NCBI RefSeq assembly: GCF_938046015.1
Contig: NZ_CALIXW010000046.1
Location: 62,001-126,000, forward strand
Length of the DNA stretch: 64,000 nucleotides
Direction: 5' to 3'
Origin: an uncultured Porphyromonas sp.
GTDB taxonomy: Bacteria > Bacteroidota > Bacteroidia > Bacteroidales > Porphyromonadaceae
Shown here: in pieces, positions 26,354 through 33,714 of the stretch
Position numbering within the stretch: the stretch's first letter is position 1
Layout of the letters: every line of letters starts with the position of its first letter
The notes under the pieces: model-generated
Told to the model about the DNA's origin: nothing
The model's input: the letters and a program-made list of their open reading frames with translations, nothing else
The model's database searches: none
Program-made: the position numbers and the translations under genes

Positions 26354-27022
26354 ATGCAATCCAGCACTACGCACAAGGACATCCGCCACGAGGGCGATGC
26401 CGTCCGAGGACGCGCTCTAAGCCGTGCACTCAGCACCGTGCTCCTCTCTTTGCTCCTCCTCGGGAGCAGCAGCTTCCTCGGAGCCCAGCAGCAGGAGCTC
26501 ACACCTCGTCAGCAGCTGGAGCGAGCCTTCGCGGAGCTACGCGCCCAGCCCAGTGACAGCCTCAAGCAGCGCGCCTTCTTCCAGGCCTATCCCGAGACCT
26601 TCACCGAGCTGCAGGAATGCTTTGTCTCCAACCGCTTCAAGCCCGAGGAGCTGGACTACATGGCTTATGTTCGAGCCTTTGAAGGCATGACTTATGTGAC
26701 GGATGCGGAGAAGATGGAGCGCCTGTTCTCCCTGATGCTCTGTGGCTATTGGCAGGCCGATGCGCCCTCCATGCATGTAGATCTAATGCAGCGGCTGATG
26801 CGCAAGCAACCCCAGCTAGCCTTTTCCATAATTAAGAAGCAACGTAAGGTGCGGCAAATCCTTTTCTGGCAGTACTATTGGGAGAATCCAGTTAAGGATC
26901 CCTCACAGGAGCAAGACCTGAAGCTGTACATGCAGGTCAGGGGTTATGACGCAGAGAAGCGTATCATGCGTGCCGCCTATGAGGACTTCCGTGGCGAGCT
27001 GCCCGTGCTTGATCATGTCTAA
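26354..27022 (+). CDS. Exported protein of unknown function, paralogue 1
   Basis: A 222-residue protein with a charged N-terminal region, then a signal-peptide core LSTVLLSLLLLGSSSFLGAQ (residues about 27-46). The mature part begins QQELTPRQQLERAFAELR, is mostly helical and rich in Gln, Phe and Arg, and ends GELPVLDHV. It is a close paralogue of the next gene (27123-27731): the stretch from QQQELTPRQQ to AFFQAYPE is nearly identical and the C-terminal parts share RQILFWQ-YW and FRGELPV. The family was not recognised. The long N-terminal region before the hydrophobic core is unusual; the paralogue lacks it, so a downstream start cannot be excluded, although no in-frame ATG lies there. Confidence 0.7.
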   Translation: MQSSTTHKDIRHEGDAVRGRALSRALSTVLLSLLLLGSSSFLGAQQQELTPRQQLERAFAELRAQPSDSLKQRAFFQAYPETFTELQECFVSNRFKPEELDYMAYVRAFEGMTYVTDAEKMERLFSLMLCGYWQADAPSMHVDLMQRLMRKQPQLAFSIIKKQRKVRQILFWQYYWENPVKDPSQEQDLKLYMQVRGYDAEKRIMRAAYEDFRGELPVLDHV

Positions 27023-27122
27023 GTCCGCGCCTCCGCCTCGAGTTAAGTTCGTTCGCACGATGGCCTCATCGTGTCTCGCTCCTCTCTAGCCTGAATACCA
27101 ACTATTGATACCCTAATAATCG

Positions 27123-27731
27123 ATGCGTACTATCTTACTATCCCTACTCCTCCTCGGGAGCAGCAGCGCCCTCGCGGCACAGCAGCAGGAACTCACCCCT
27201 CGTCAGCAGCTGGAGCGTGCCTTTGCTGAGCTACGCACCCAGCCCAGCGACAGCCTCAAGCAGCGCGCCTTCTTCCAGGCCTATCCCGAGTACTTCATCG
27301 GCCTGCAGACCTGCTTTGTCCTGGATCGCTTTAGCGCCACGGAGGCTCTGGACTACACCGCCTACTTCGATGCCTTTAAGGGGCTGACCTTTGTCTCCGA
27401 GGCGGAGAAGATGAAGCGTCTGTTCAATATCATGGTCGGGGGCTATTGGGAAGCCGATGCCCCGAGCGCTCATTTCGGCCTGATGGAGGAACTGATGCGT
27501 AAGGATCCACGTCGGGCCTTCGCGCTGATCTCCAAGGAGACTGAGAGCCGCCAGATCCTCTTCTGGCAGTGCTACTGGCAGGGGCCTATCAAGAACACGC
27601 AGCAGGCTCAGGATCTCCAGCTCTATAGTGGTGTGAAGGGCTATGAGCGCGCTAAGCGTATCATGAGCACGGCCTACCGGCAGTTCAGAGGAGAACTCCC
27701 CGTATTCTTCCCTGGGGATTACCTATCTTGA
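27123..27731 (+). CDS. Exported protein of unknown function, paralogue 2
   Basis: A 202-residue protein with a short clear signal peptide, MRTILLSLLLLGSSSALAAQ, cleaved after ALA or AAQ. The mature part is collinear with the preceding gene's product: QQELTPRQQLERAFAELR, then PSDSLKQRAFFQAYPE, a variable middle with one Cys (LQTCFV), YWEADAPSAHFGLMEELMRK, and RQILFWQCYWQGP. Both products also share a DAEKMxRLF or EAEKMKRLF motif. It is the product of tandem duplication, and a possible shared surface or periplasmic role is unknown. The gap between the two genes is 100 bases and holds no clear promoter. Confidence 0.72.
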   Translation: MRTILLSLLLLGSSSALAAQQQELTPRQQLERAFAELRTQPSDSLKQRAFFQAYPEYFIGLQTCFVLDRFSATEALDYTAYFDAFKGLTFVSEAEKMKRLFNIMVGGYWEADAPSAHFGLMEELMRKDPRRAFALISKETESRQILFWQCYWQGPIKNTQQAQDLQLYSGVKGYERAKRIMSTAYRQFRGELPVFFPGDYLS

Positions 27732-27873
27732 CTGTAAGCGCGGGGCAGACCCTCTTCGGACGGGGCTAGCAGCAGGATCTCTAAGGCACGGGCTCCCAGG
27801 AGCGGCGTATGCTCACTCTTCGCCCTCTCCTAGACTAAGTATTCCTTTGCCCTGATCGGGGCGCCAAACTAGT

Positions 27874-28821
27874 ATGATGGATCGAACGAATATCCTCTGA
27901 GGCACGTTCCTCGGCTGCTCCCTTCTCTGCCTCGGGATGCGGCCGCGCCCCCTCACGACAGAGTCCATCCCCCAGCGCAGTAGGGTGAAGATCCAGGCGC
28001 AGCCGTGGAAGTCCCGCCTCTTCTACCGCCTTCAGCGGGATAGCACGGGGCAGTACGCGATCTATGACTACTGTGATGCGCGCATAGCCGTCTATCAGTT
28101 CAAGGGGGCGCAGCTCTACCATGACTGGGGGATGGATGAGCTGACCTATGTCATCCGTAGGACGGAGACCGAGGGCCGCAGCTATATCTTTGTGGCCTCT
28201 CCAGTGGGGAGCCCAGAGTATGTAGAGCGTATCCGCTTCACACCCCTCGATAGTCTCGGCATCGAGTGGCAGGTGGGGGAGGAGCGCTTCGTGGACGCTC
28301 GCTTCCGTACTCGCTTCCCCTTCAAGCACTATCCCTGCTACCATGATGCGGAGGATAGCTCCGAGCTCTGCGGCCGTCGCCCTAGCTCGTGGCAGGAGCG
28401 TGAGGAGTATGACGAGTTCCCTGAGCCCGAGCAGCAGGGCGTGGCGACCCAGGTGCTGGCGGGCGACTGGAAGGATAAGACCTCCCTCTTCGTAGCGTGG
28501 GAGGAGGTCGGGCAGTACGCCTTGCGGACTTATCAAGACCTGAATACCTGTACCTCTTATAGGCTGCGCGACAATAGGCTGATCACTCAGGAGGACGAGT
28601 ACGTCATCCTCGGGAGCGAGGTCGTAGGGCCGAGCCGCGTCTTCACCGTCTATAACGAAGCCGATACGACAAGGCAGCCGAAGCGCATCACCTTTAGCTC
28701 TCGGGACTCCCTCGGGGTGATCTGGGATGTCAATGGCGAGCGCTATGTAGATAGCCTACACCTCAGTAAGGTCTACGTCAAGCGCTACGTCCTTCCCCAC
28801 CAGTACGAGCTTCGCGACTGA
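27874..28821 (+). pseudogene. Two-domain exported protein with a stop codon in its signal peptide
   Basis: The frame from ATG 27874 reads MMDRTNIL, then TGA at 27898-27900, then GTFLGCSLLCLGMRPR and an intact 294-residue frame to 28821. The paralogue at 29860 has TGG (Trp) at the same codon and is otherwise collinear, so the signal peptide here has been broken by a single G-to-A change. Translation could restart at ATG 27937, giving a 294-residue protein without a signal peptide. The body holds two copies of a domain of about 95 residues, each ending in a DSLG-I/V-x-W-x-V-x-G/N-GERxVD motif (near residues 105 and 265). Family not recognised. Either a recent pseudogene, a cytoplasmic variant, or a sequencing error. 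Confidence 0.75.
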
Positions 28822-28911
28822 GGCCAAGCGCCCGCAGGCCTACGCCCCTCTGAGCCCCGAGGAGGGCTTGAGATAGGTCGCCCGCTCGGGAAGCCTTGCG
28901 CTGGGCTGTCG

Positions 28912-28993
28912 TGAGGGATAGCCCTCACGGTGCTGACGGGCGTCCCTCAGCTCCGTGACTGCCGTCCCTCAGCCCGCTGAGGGATATCGGTCA
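28912..28993. repeat. 22-bp-period palindrome array 2 (four units)
   Basis: Units start at 28912, 28934, 28956 and 28978, exactly 22 bases apart: TGAGGGATAGCCCTCA, TGACGGGCGTCCCTCA, TGACTGCCGTCCCTCA, TGAGGGATATCGGTCA. A degenerate unit containing CCTTAG sits at the next lattice position (29000). The flanking DNA resembles that around array 1. Confidence 0.9.
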
Positions 28994-29115
28994 GCCCCCG
29001 TCCCCTTAGTCCCCAGCTCAGGCTCAAGCAGCGCGCCGCGCGGTCGTGTCCCGCAGCCTACAGCTGGGCTCCCGAGGGGGGCGATGTGCCGAGCTTTGCT
29101 GTGTCCCGTCTTTTA

Positions 29116-29169
29116 CTTAGCTTCGCCCTCAGAATCCCTTGGGAAGGACCCTTGGGGACTTAGTAACTA
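29116..29169 (+). repeat. 54-bp leader segment, copy 2
   Basis: Identical to 26284-26337 over 54 bases, ending 21 bases before the ATG at 29191. TAGCTTCG at 29118-29125 is a near match to the -7 consensus. The gene it precedes is unrelated to the one at copy 1, so the intergenic segment has been copied independently of the coding sequence. Confidence 0.8.
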
Positions 29170-29190
29170 CCTAGCGAGCAGCCCCTGGCA

Positions 29191-29715
29191 ATGAACCCTC
29201 TGCTGTCCCTCTGGATGAATGTCTACTATCAGTCCTTGCGCTTGCATGCAAAGCTGGAAGGTGCTCCATTCGTTCCCTATGAACTGAGCTACCTCTGGTA
29301 TAGACTGGGTCCAGCGCATAGACGGATGAGCTATGCTGCCTTCATGTACGAGCGGCAGGACTTGACGAACCGCTTCGTTTCGGACCTAGCTAAGGCTGGC
29401 AGTTCTCGTATCTCTGGACTCTCCTCTATCCTACTGGTCTTAGCCTTTACAAACATCCTTCAGTGGCTCTTGGGGGTAAACCTATGGCTCTACTTGGGTA
29501 AGTCGTGGCAGGCGGTCATTGCCTTCCCTTTGACGATTGTTGGCCTCTCCATACTCTTCGATCACTATGTCGTCCGATACAAAGGACGCTACATTCCCTA
29601 CTTTGAGCACTATGCCCAGGAGCCCCCTGCAAAGCAGTGCCAGCGTCGCTGGGTGGCTATGCTGCTTATGATCCTTATCTGCCTTGGAGCCTTTCCCATG
29701 ATCGCCCTCCTCTAG
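29191..29715 (+). CDS. Membrane protein of unknown function, paralogue 1
   Basis: A 174-residue protein. The first 60 residues are soluble and aromatic-rich (YYQSLRLHAKLEGAPFVPYE), then come two hydrophobic hairpin segments (LSSILLVLAFTNILQWLLG and VIAFPLTIVGLSILF), a charged stretch YVVRYKGRYIPYFEHY, the motif EPPAKQCQRRW, and a last hydrophobic helix. It is a full-length paralogue of the product of 31383-31907, which has the same length, GAPF-PYEL and EPP-QC-RRW motifs. Family unrecognised. It should sit in the inner membrane. It is preceded by the copied 54-bp leader segment and followed by a two-domain exported protein. Confidence 0.68.
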   Translation: MNPLLSLWMNVYYQSLRLHAKLEGAPFVPYELSYLWYRLGPAHRRMSYAAFMYERQDLTNRFVSDLAKAGSSRISGLSSILLVLAFTNILQWLLGVNLWLYLGKSWQAVIAFPLTIVGLSILFDHYVVRYKGRYIPYFEHYAQEPPAKQCQRRWVAMLLMILICLGAFPMIALL

Positions 29716-29859
29716 CATCAAGCCTTGATGGAAGCCCTGTCGGGCCCTCTGCTTGAGTTGCCGATCCGCAGCACGTCTTGCCCGAGCTAAAGGTCTAGCA
29801 TGGTCGCACGAGGAGCATGACGAGCACCCTTATAGCCCCAGTCGGGACACCAAGCTAGT

Positions 29860-30807
29860 ATGATGAATCGAACGAACATCCTCTGGGGCGCGCTCCTCGC
29901 CTGCTCCCTCCTCTGCCTCGGGATGCGGCTGCGCCCCGTCACGGCAGAGCCCGTCCCCCAGCGCAGCAAGGTGAAGACCCCGGCGCAGCCGTGGAAGTCG
30001 CGTGTCTTTATCCGCCTGCAGCGAGATAGCACGGGGCAGTACGCGATCTATGACTACTGTGAGGCTACGAACCCCCGCTATACGATCGAGGGTAATCGAC
30101 TCGTCGCGACCTTCGGCATGGAGGAGTATACCTATGACATTCGTAAGCGCGAGGCTCAGGGACGCAGTCAGGTCTTCACGCTTACTGCAGAGGGAAACCC
30201 AAAGTATGTAGAGCACCTCCGCTTCACACCCCTAGACAGCCTTGGCATCCAGTGGCAGGTGGGGGAGAACCGATACGTGGACGCTCGCTATCGGAGTCGC
30301 TTCCCCTTCAAGCACTATCCCTGCCCCCATGACGCGGACGATAGCTCCGAGTACTGCAGCCGTCGCCCTGCCTCGTGGCAGGAGCGTGAGGAGTATGACG
30401 AGGTCCCTGAGCCCGATCCGCAGGGCGTGGCGACCCAGGTGCTGGCAGGTGACTGGAAGGATAAGACCTTCCTCTTCATAGAGTGGGAGGAGGTCGGGCA
30501 GTACGCCTTGCGCACTTATGAAGACCTGAATACCCGTACCTCTTATAGGCTGCGCGGCAATAGACTGATCACTCAGGAGGACGAGTACGGGATCCTCGGG
30601 AGCGAGGTCGTAGGGCCGAGTCGTATCTTCACTGTCTATAAGCAAACGGATACGGCAAAGCGGCCGAAGCGTATCACCTTTACCTCTCGGGACTCCCTCG
30701 GGGTGATCTGGGATGTCGATGGCGAGCGCTATGTAGATAGCCTGCACCTCAGTAAGGTCTACGTCAAGCGCTACGTCCGCCCCCACCAGCCCGTGCTCCG
30801 TCCCTAG
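29860..30807 (+). CDS. Two-domain exported protein of unknown function
   Basis: A 315-residue protein, the intact paralogue of the broken gene at 27874. Its N-terminus MMNRTNILWGALLACSLLCLG is a signal peptide; LLAC could serve as a lipobox, though it lies early. The mature part starts with a basic segment (VPQRSKVKTPAQPWKSR) and holds two similar domains of about 95 residues. Each runs from a QYA-IYDY/LRTY strand through a polar sheet and ends in DSLGIQWQVGENRYVDA or DSLGVIWDVDGERYVDS. A linker in between has two His and two Cys (HYPCPHDADDSSEYC). It is followed 41 bases later by a single-domain relative. Function unknown. Confidence 0.72.
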   Translation: MMNRTNILWGALLACSLLCLGMRLRPVTAEPVPQRSKVKTPAQPWKSRVFIRLQRDSTGQYAIYDYCEATNPRYTIEGNRLVATFGMEEYTYDIRKREAQGRSQVFTLTAEGNPKYVEHLRFTPLDSLGIQWQVGENRYVDARYRSRFPFKHYPCPHDADDSSEYCSRRPASWQEREEYDEVPEPDPQGVATQVLAGDWKDKTFLFIEWEEVGQYALRTYEDLNTRTSYRLRGNRLITQEDEYGILGSEVVGPSRIFTVYKQTDTAKRPKRITFTSRDSLGVIWDVDGERYVDSLHLSKVYVKRYVRPHQPVLRP

Positions 30808-30848
30808 CGCACGCGAGCCTTAGACCAACTATACCAATAGCTAAGAAG

Positions 30849-31319
30849 ATGAAACAGCGTAGTATCCTCTGGGGTGGCCTCTTAGGTCTCGCCCTCCTCT
30901 GCCTCGGGATGAAGCCCCAGTCCGCGGAGCACCAAGGGGCACAGCCCCAGTCAGGGGTGAGCAAAGTGCAGCAGCGGTCGTGGGAGCGGCGTACCTTCTT
31001 CCGTGTCAAGCGGGACCGCCAGGGGCGCTACTCCTTCCGTAAGTACGGTACGATGGTCCCGAGCTATCGGATCGACGGCAAGAGCTTCGTCTACACGCGA
31101 GGGAAGGAGGTCGAGTCCTTCCTCATCCGCAGCAGTGAGGACCGCGGGGCGAACCGCATCTTCTCGCTCTACTACGAGCGCGACCCTGAGGGAGTGAACT
31201 TGTACTGCTTCGTCCCCTTGGATAGCCTCGGGATGCTGTGGGAGATCGATGGTCAGCGCTTTGTGGACAGCGTCTATCTCGATCGGCTCCTAGCTCAGCC
31301 CGACACGGTGAAGAAGTAA
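30849..31319 (+). CDS. Single-domain relative of the two-domain exported proteins
   Basis: A 156-residue protein with a signal peptide MKQRSILWGGLLGLALLCLG that is clearly related to the one of the gene before it. After a basic linker (KVQQRSWERRTFFRVKRDRQ) it has one copy of the repeated domain, ending DSLGMLWEIDGQRFVDSVYL, instead of two. This supports the view that the larger paralogues arose by internal duplication, or that this copy lost one domain. It lies 41 bases after the two-domain gene, so they are likely co-transcribed. No known family or catalytic residue was recognised. Confidence 0.7.
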   Translation: MKQRSILWGGLLGLALLCLGMKPQSAEHQGAQPQSGVSKVQQRSWERRTFFRVKRDRQGRYSFRKYGTMVPSYRIDGKSFVYTRGKEVESFLIRSSEDRGANRIFSLYYERDPEGVNLYCFVPLDSLGMLWEIDGQRFVDSVYLDRLLAQPDTVKK

Positions 31320-31382
31320 GCTCTACGACGGGCGTTAGGGGGCTTGCTGGCCTTTGAGGTGAAGTTATCTCGGGTATTTGCT

Positions 31383-31907
31383 ATGTGGTCTGTGCTTGCT
31401 TTGATCGGGAGTAACCTCCACTATCAGGTCTTTCGCTTCTATGCGAAGACGATCTACGGTGCGCCCTTCGCGCCCTACGAGCTAACGCGCTACCTCTACC
31501 GCAAGACTACGCCGCGAGCAGGCTGGACCTATGAGGAGTATATGCAGCACAGACAGCGGCGGATGAACGAAGCAGTGGATAAGGTCCCCGAAGTCTATGC
31601 CCTGAAGCCCATGTTTGTCATTCTGATCATTGCTTTCACCGCCCCTGTTTATGCGCTTGTCCTTGGTGTGGGTGTGCTCTGGGGCTTAGATAGGGGACCT
31701 CTAGGGATAGCCTACTGCGTCCTTCTTACCCTCCTGAGCGGTGTCGTGTACTATAGGCTTAGCTTTTTCAGAGGAGACATCCAGCTGTACTTCCGCTTCT
31801 TCCGCATGGAGCCTCCGCAGATGCAGTGCCGGCGCCGCTGGGGGAGTGTGCTCCTGCTGATGCTGCTGCTCTTGGAGTGCTATGTCGGCATGTCCTTACT
31901 GCTATGA
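31383..31907 (+). CDS. Membrane protein of unknown function, paralogue 2
   Basis: A 174-residue protein, the same length as its paralogue at 29191. The frame is open to a TTG at 31344, but the ATG at 31383 gives an N-terminus (MWSVLALIGSNLHYQVFRFY) that lines up with the paralogue, so it was preferred. Shared features are GAPFAPYEL near residue 25, YEEYMQHRQ, two central hydrophobic segments, and EPPQMQCRRRWGS before the last helix. Function unknown. Together with the genes at 27874-31319 it forms a repeated pairing of exported protein and membrane protein, which suggests that the two products work together; this is inference. Confidence 0.68.
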   Translation: MWSVLALIGSNLHYQVFRFYAKTIYGAPFAPYELTRYLYRKTTPRAGWTYEEYMQHRQRRMNEAVDKVPEVYALKPMFVILIIAFTAPVYALVLGVGVLWGLDRGPLGIAYCVLLTLLSGVVYYRLSFFRGDIQLYFRFFRMEPPQMQCRRRWGSVLLLMLLLLECYVGMSLLL

Positions 31908-31993
31908 GGCGGGGCTCGTATTGGGGGGAGGGGCTGCTGCTCCTCTGAAGGGAGGCGGCGGAGCGCAGTCTTGGCGGTATGGGGGATTTGCGC

Positions 31994-32001
31994 TATCTTT
32001 G
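31994..32001 (+). promoter_or_regulatory. -7 box of the SRP RNA and tRNA-Thr
   Basis: TATCTTTG followed by CG, matching TAnnTTTG, directly in front of the SRP RNA. No second promoter lies between that RNA and the tRNA. Confidence 0.7.
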
Positions 32002-32003
32002 CG

Positions 32004-32104
32004 GTGGGTAAGTCCTATACGACCAGCTCCCTTTGACTCCCCCAGGGCTTGATCGCAGCAAGGGTATTAGGTCGTAGCGGTGCGATATAGGTCGCTTACC
32101 CACC
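32004..32104 (+). ncRNA. ffs: Small SRP RNA (4.5S-type)
   Basis: About 100 bases that fold end to end: GTGGGTAAG at the 5' end pairs with CTTACCCAC at the 3' end, with inner pairings such as CGACC with GGTCG. The apical part carries CCCCCAGGGCTTGATCGCAG and then CAAGGGTA, the form of the Ffh-binding internal loop and cap seen in Bacteroidota SRP RNAs. It would form the signal recognition particle with Ffh and direct membrane-protein synthesis. The call is by recognition of the conserved tip and the long hairpin; the exact ends are approximate. Confidence 0.85.
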
Positions 32105-32105
32105 T

Positions 32106-32182
32106 GCCTCTTTAGCTCAGTTGGCCAGAGCACGTGATTTGTAATCTCGGGGTCGTTGGTTCGAATCCGACAAGAGGCTCCA
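32106..32182 (+). tRNA. tRNA-Thr (anticodon TGT), CCA encoded
   Basis: Acceptor arms GCCTCTT and AAGAGGC pair fully. The D arm GCTC/GAGC, an anticodon loop TTTGTAA with anticodon TGT (reads ACA and related Thr codons), and a T arm GTTGG-TTCGAAT-CCGAC are all present, followed by discriminator T and encoded CCA. One T-T mismatch lies in the anticodon stem. It begins one base after the apparent end of the SRP RNA, so both are probably cut from one transcript. Confidence 0.95.
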
Positions 32183-32290
32183 CCAGACGCAGCGCTATCG
32201 ATCCCCGAGGTCGGTAGCGCTGCGTCCTTTAAGGCACTCGGGCTAGTGGGGGACGAACTTATCCCCTTGGCCCTTAGTTATACGAGCATT

Positions 32291-32629
32291 ATGGTACTCT
32301 ACAATACGACCTTCGTCATGGCGCCCGCCACGGTGGGCGAGTTCATCGAGTTTATGCGTACACACTACCTGCCCGTGCTGGAGCGCGCGGGGCAGGTGGA
32401 GGGGCTGCGCCTGCACCGCGTCCTGCGTGAGGACGGCGATGTGGATAGTGAGAGCTATGCCCTGCACTTCTACGTGCCGAGCGGCTACCACCTGCAGGAG
32501 CTGCTCTCGGATCATGGGCTGGGGCTGGCGCAGCGCCTGGTGGATACCTTCGGCGAACGTGTCCTGGGCTTCAGCACCATCCTCGAGGAGGTTTCCCTCG
32601 AGCTGACCACTTCGCCTCTAGTGCACTGA
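32291..32629 (+). CDS. DUF4286 family protein
   Basis: A 112-residue cytoplasmic protein. The opening MVLYNTTFVMAPATVGEFIE and the following RTHYLPVLERAG-x-V-x-GLRLHRVL pattern match the DUF4286 family, small Bacteroidota proteins with a ferredoxin-like fold often found next to ruvC. The frame is open upstream through the tRNA, but the ATG at 32291 is the family start. The stop TGA overlaps the ATG of ruvC by one base (TGATG), indicating translational coupling. No biochemical function is known for the family. Confidence 0.82.
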   Translation: MVLYNTTFVMAPATVGEFIEFMRTHYLPVLERAGQVEGLRLHRVLREDGDVDSESYALHFYVPSGYHLQELLSDHGLGLAQRLVDTFGERVLGFSTILEEVSLELTTSPLVH

Positions 32630-33201
32630 TGCCCCAGCACGAACGCATCATCATGGGCATAGACCCAGGTACCATCGTGATGGGCTACGGCCTGATCGTG
32701 GTGCGTGGGCAGGAGGCGCGGCTGCTGGCCATGGGCGTCATCAAGCTCGACAAGTACGAGGATCACTACCTGCGTCTCAAGCGTATCTACGACCGTGTGC
32801 TCTCGCTGGTGGACGAGTTCCACCCCGATGAGCTGGCCATCGAAGCCCCCTTCTTCGGGAAGAACGTGCAGAGTATGCTCAAGCTCGGCCGCGCCCAGGG
32901 CGTAGCTATGGCCGCGGCGCTGGCGCGTGACCTCCCGATCACCGAGTACGTCCCGATGCGTATCAAGCAGGCCATCACGGGCCGCGGTGCGGCCTCTAAG
33001 GAGCAGGTCGCGGGCATGCTGCAGCGCTACCTCAAGATCCCCCAGGCCGATATGCCGCGCGAGCTGGACGCCACGGACGGCCTTGCGGCCGCCCTCTGCC
33101 ATCACTTCCTCACCTCCTCGCCCCTGCAGCGTGCCTCGGCGGGCGCGGCCAAGAACTGGGCGGACTTCGTCAAGCAGAACCCTGAGCGTGTCAAGCGCTA
33201 G
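32629..33201 (+). CDS. ruvC: Holliday-junction endonuclease RuvC
   Basis: A 190-residue RuvC. The first catalytic Asp is in MGIDPGT (Asp12), the second acid is Glu72 in LAIEAPFFGKN, and the C-terminal Asp pair is in ELDATDGLAAALCHH near residues 145-160; all four acids of the family's active site can be seen. RuvC dimers resolve Holliday junctions during recombinational repair. The length is normal. The start codon overlaps the stop of the DUF4286 gene and the gene ends at a strong T-tailed terminator, so the two form a short operon. Confidence 0.95.
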   Translation: MPQHERIIMGIDPGTIVMGYGLIVVRGQEARLLAMGVIKLDKYEDHYLRLKRIYDRVLSLVDEFHPDELAIEAPFFGKNVQSMLKLGRAQGVAMAAALARDLPITEYVPMRIKQAITGRGAASKEQVAGMLQRYLKIPQADMPRELDATDGLAAALCHHFLTSSPLQRASAGAAKNWADFVKQNPERVKR

Positions 33202-33211
33202 GCAAGCATAC

Positions 33212-33264
33212 AAGCGCCCTGCTCCCTAAGCCACGACGGCCTTCGGGAGCAGGGCGCTTTTTTA
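33212..33264 (+). terminator. Intrinsic terminator after ruvC
   Basis: A perfect 15-bp stem (33212-33226 with 33245-33259) whose right arm runs into a T-tract (CTTTTTTATT). One of two clearly T-tailed terminators in the window. Confidence 0.92.
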
Positions 33265-33396
33265 TTGGGGTTAAGGGCGAGGGCGCTGGCCTTTGTCTCC
33301 CGAGTGAGGGCGAAGGGAAGGCGAAGGAGCTCCGCCTAGTTCCCCGAGGCGCGATACAAGGCGCGGCGGCGTGGTGACGGCCTTAGCTGATCGCGC

Positions 33397-33478
33397 TGAG
33401 GGCTATCCCTCACGCGGCTGATGGCTATCTCTCACGGCGCTGACTGCCATCCCTCAGCTCCGTGACGGGTATCCCTCG
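33397..33478. repeat. 22-bp-period palindrome array 3 (four units)
   Basis: Units start at 33397, 33419, 33441 and 33463: TGAGGGCTATCCCTCA, TGATGGCTATCTCTCA, TGACTGCCATCCCTCA, TGACGGGTATCCCTCG. A CCTTAG-containing degenerate unit follows one period later (motif at 33490). The array lies between the ruvC terminator and the next promoter. Confidence 0.9.
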
Positions 33479-33642
33479 TGAGCCTTCGCCCTTAGCGCTG
33501 GGCTCCATACGGATCCTTGGCCGCCTCCTCAGCCTTCCTTACTCCCTACGCTGGGGGCTCAGTCGGGTTAGGGTAGGGGGAGGCAGCGGCTACCCTATGA
33601 GTAGAGGCGGGGCGGGTGTTTGATGCCTCGCGGGCTATTTCG

Positions 33643-33650
33643 TACCTTTG
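33643..33650 (+). promoter_or_regulatory. -7 box for the Lnb-like gene
   Basis: TACCTTTG followed by TG, a match to TAnnTTTG. It lies inside the possible extended frame that starts at 33616, so that start would not be transcribed. Confidence 0.65.
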
Positions 33651-33714
33651 TGAAAGCGTGAAGGATATAGAAGCTATACATCTATTATATAAGGGGCGCG
33701 TCGAAGGGCGCGGC

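Noticed and set aside
32106..32182. tRNA-Thr as the attachment site of an island
   Set aside because: Integrated elements normally lie at the 3' side of the tRNA, but the duplicated gene cluster is on the 5' side and DUF4286-ruvC follows. No repeat of the tRNA 3' end and no integrase were seen.
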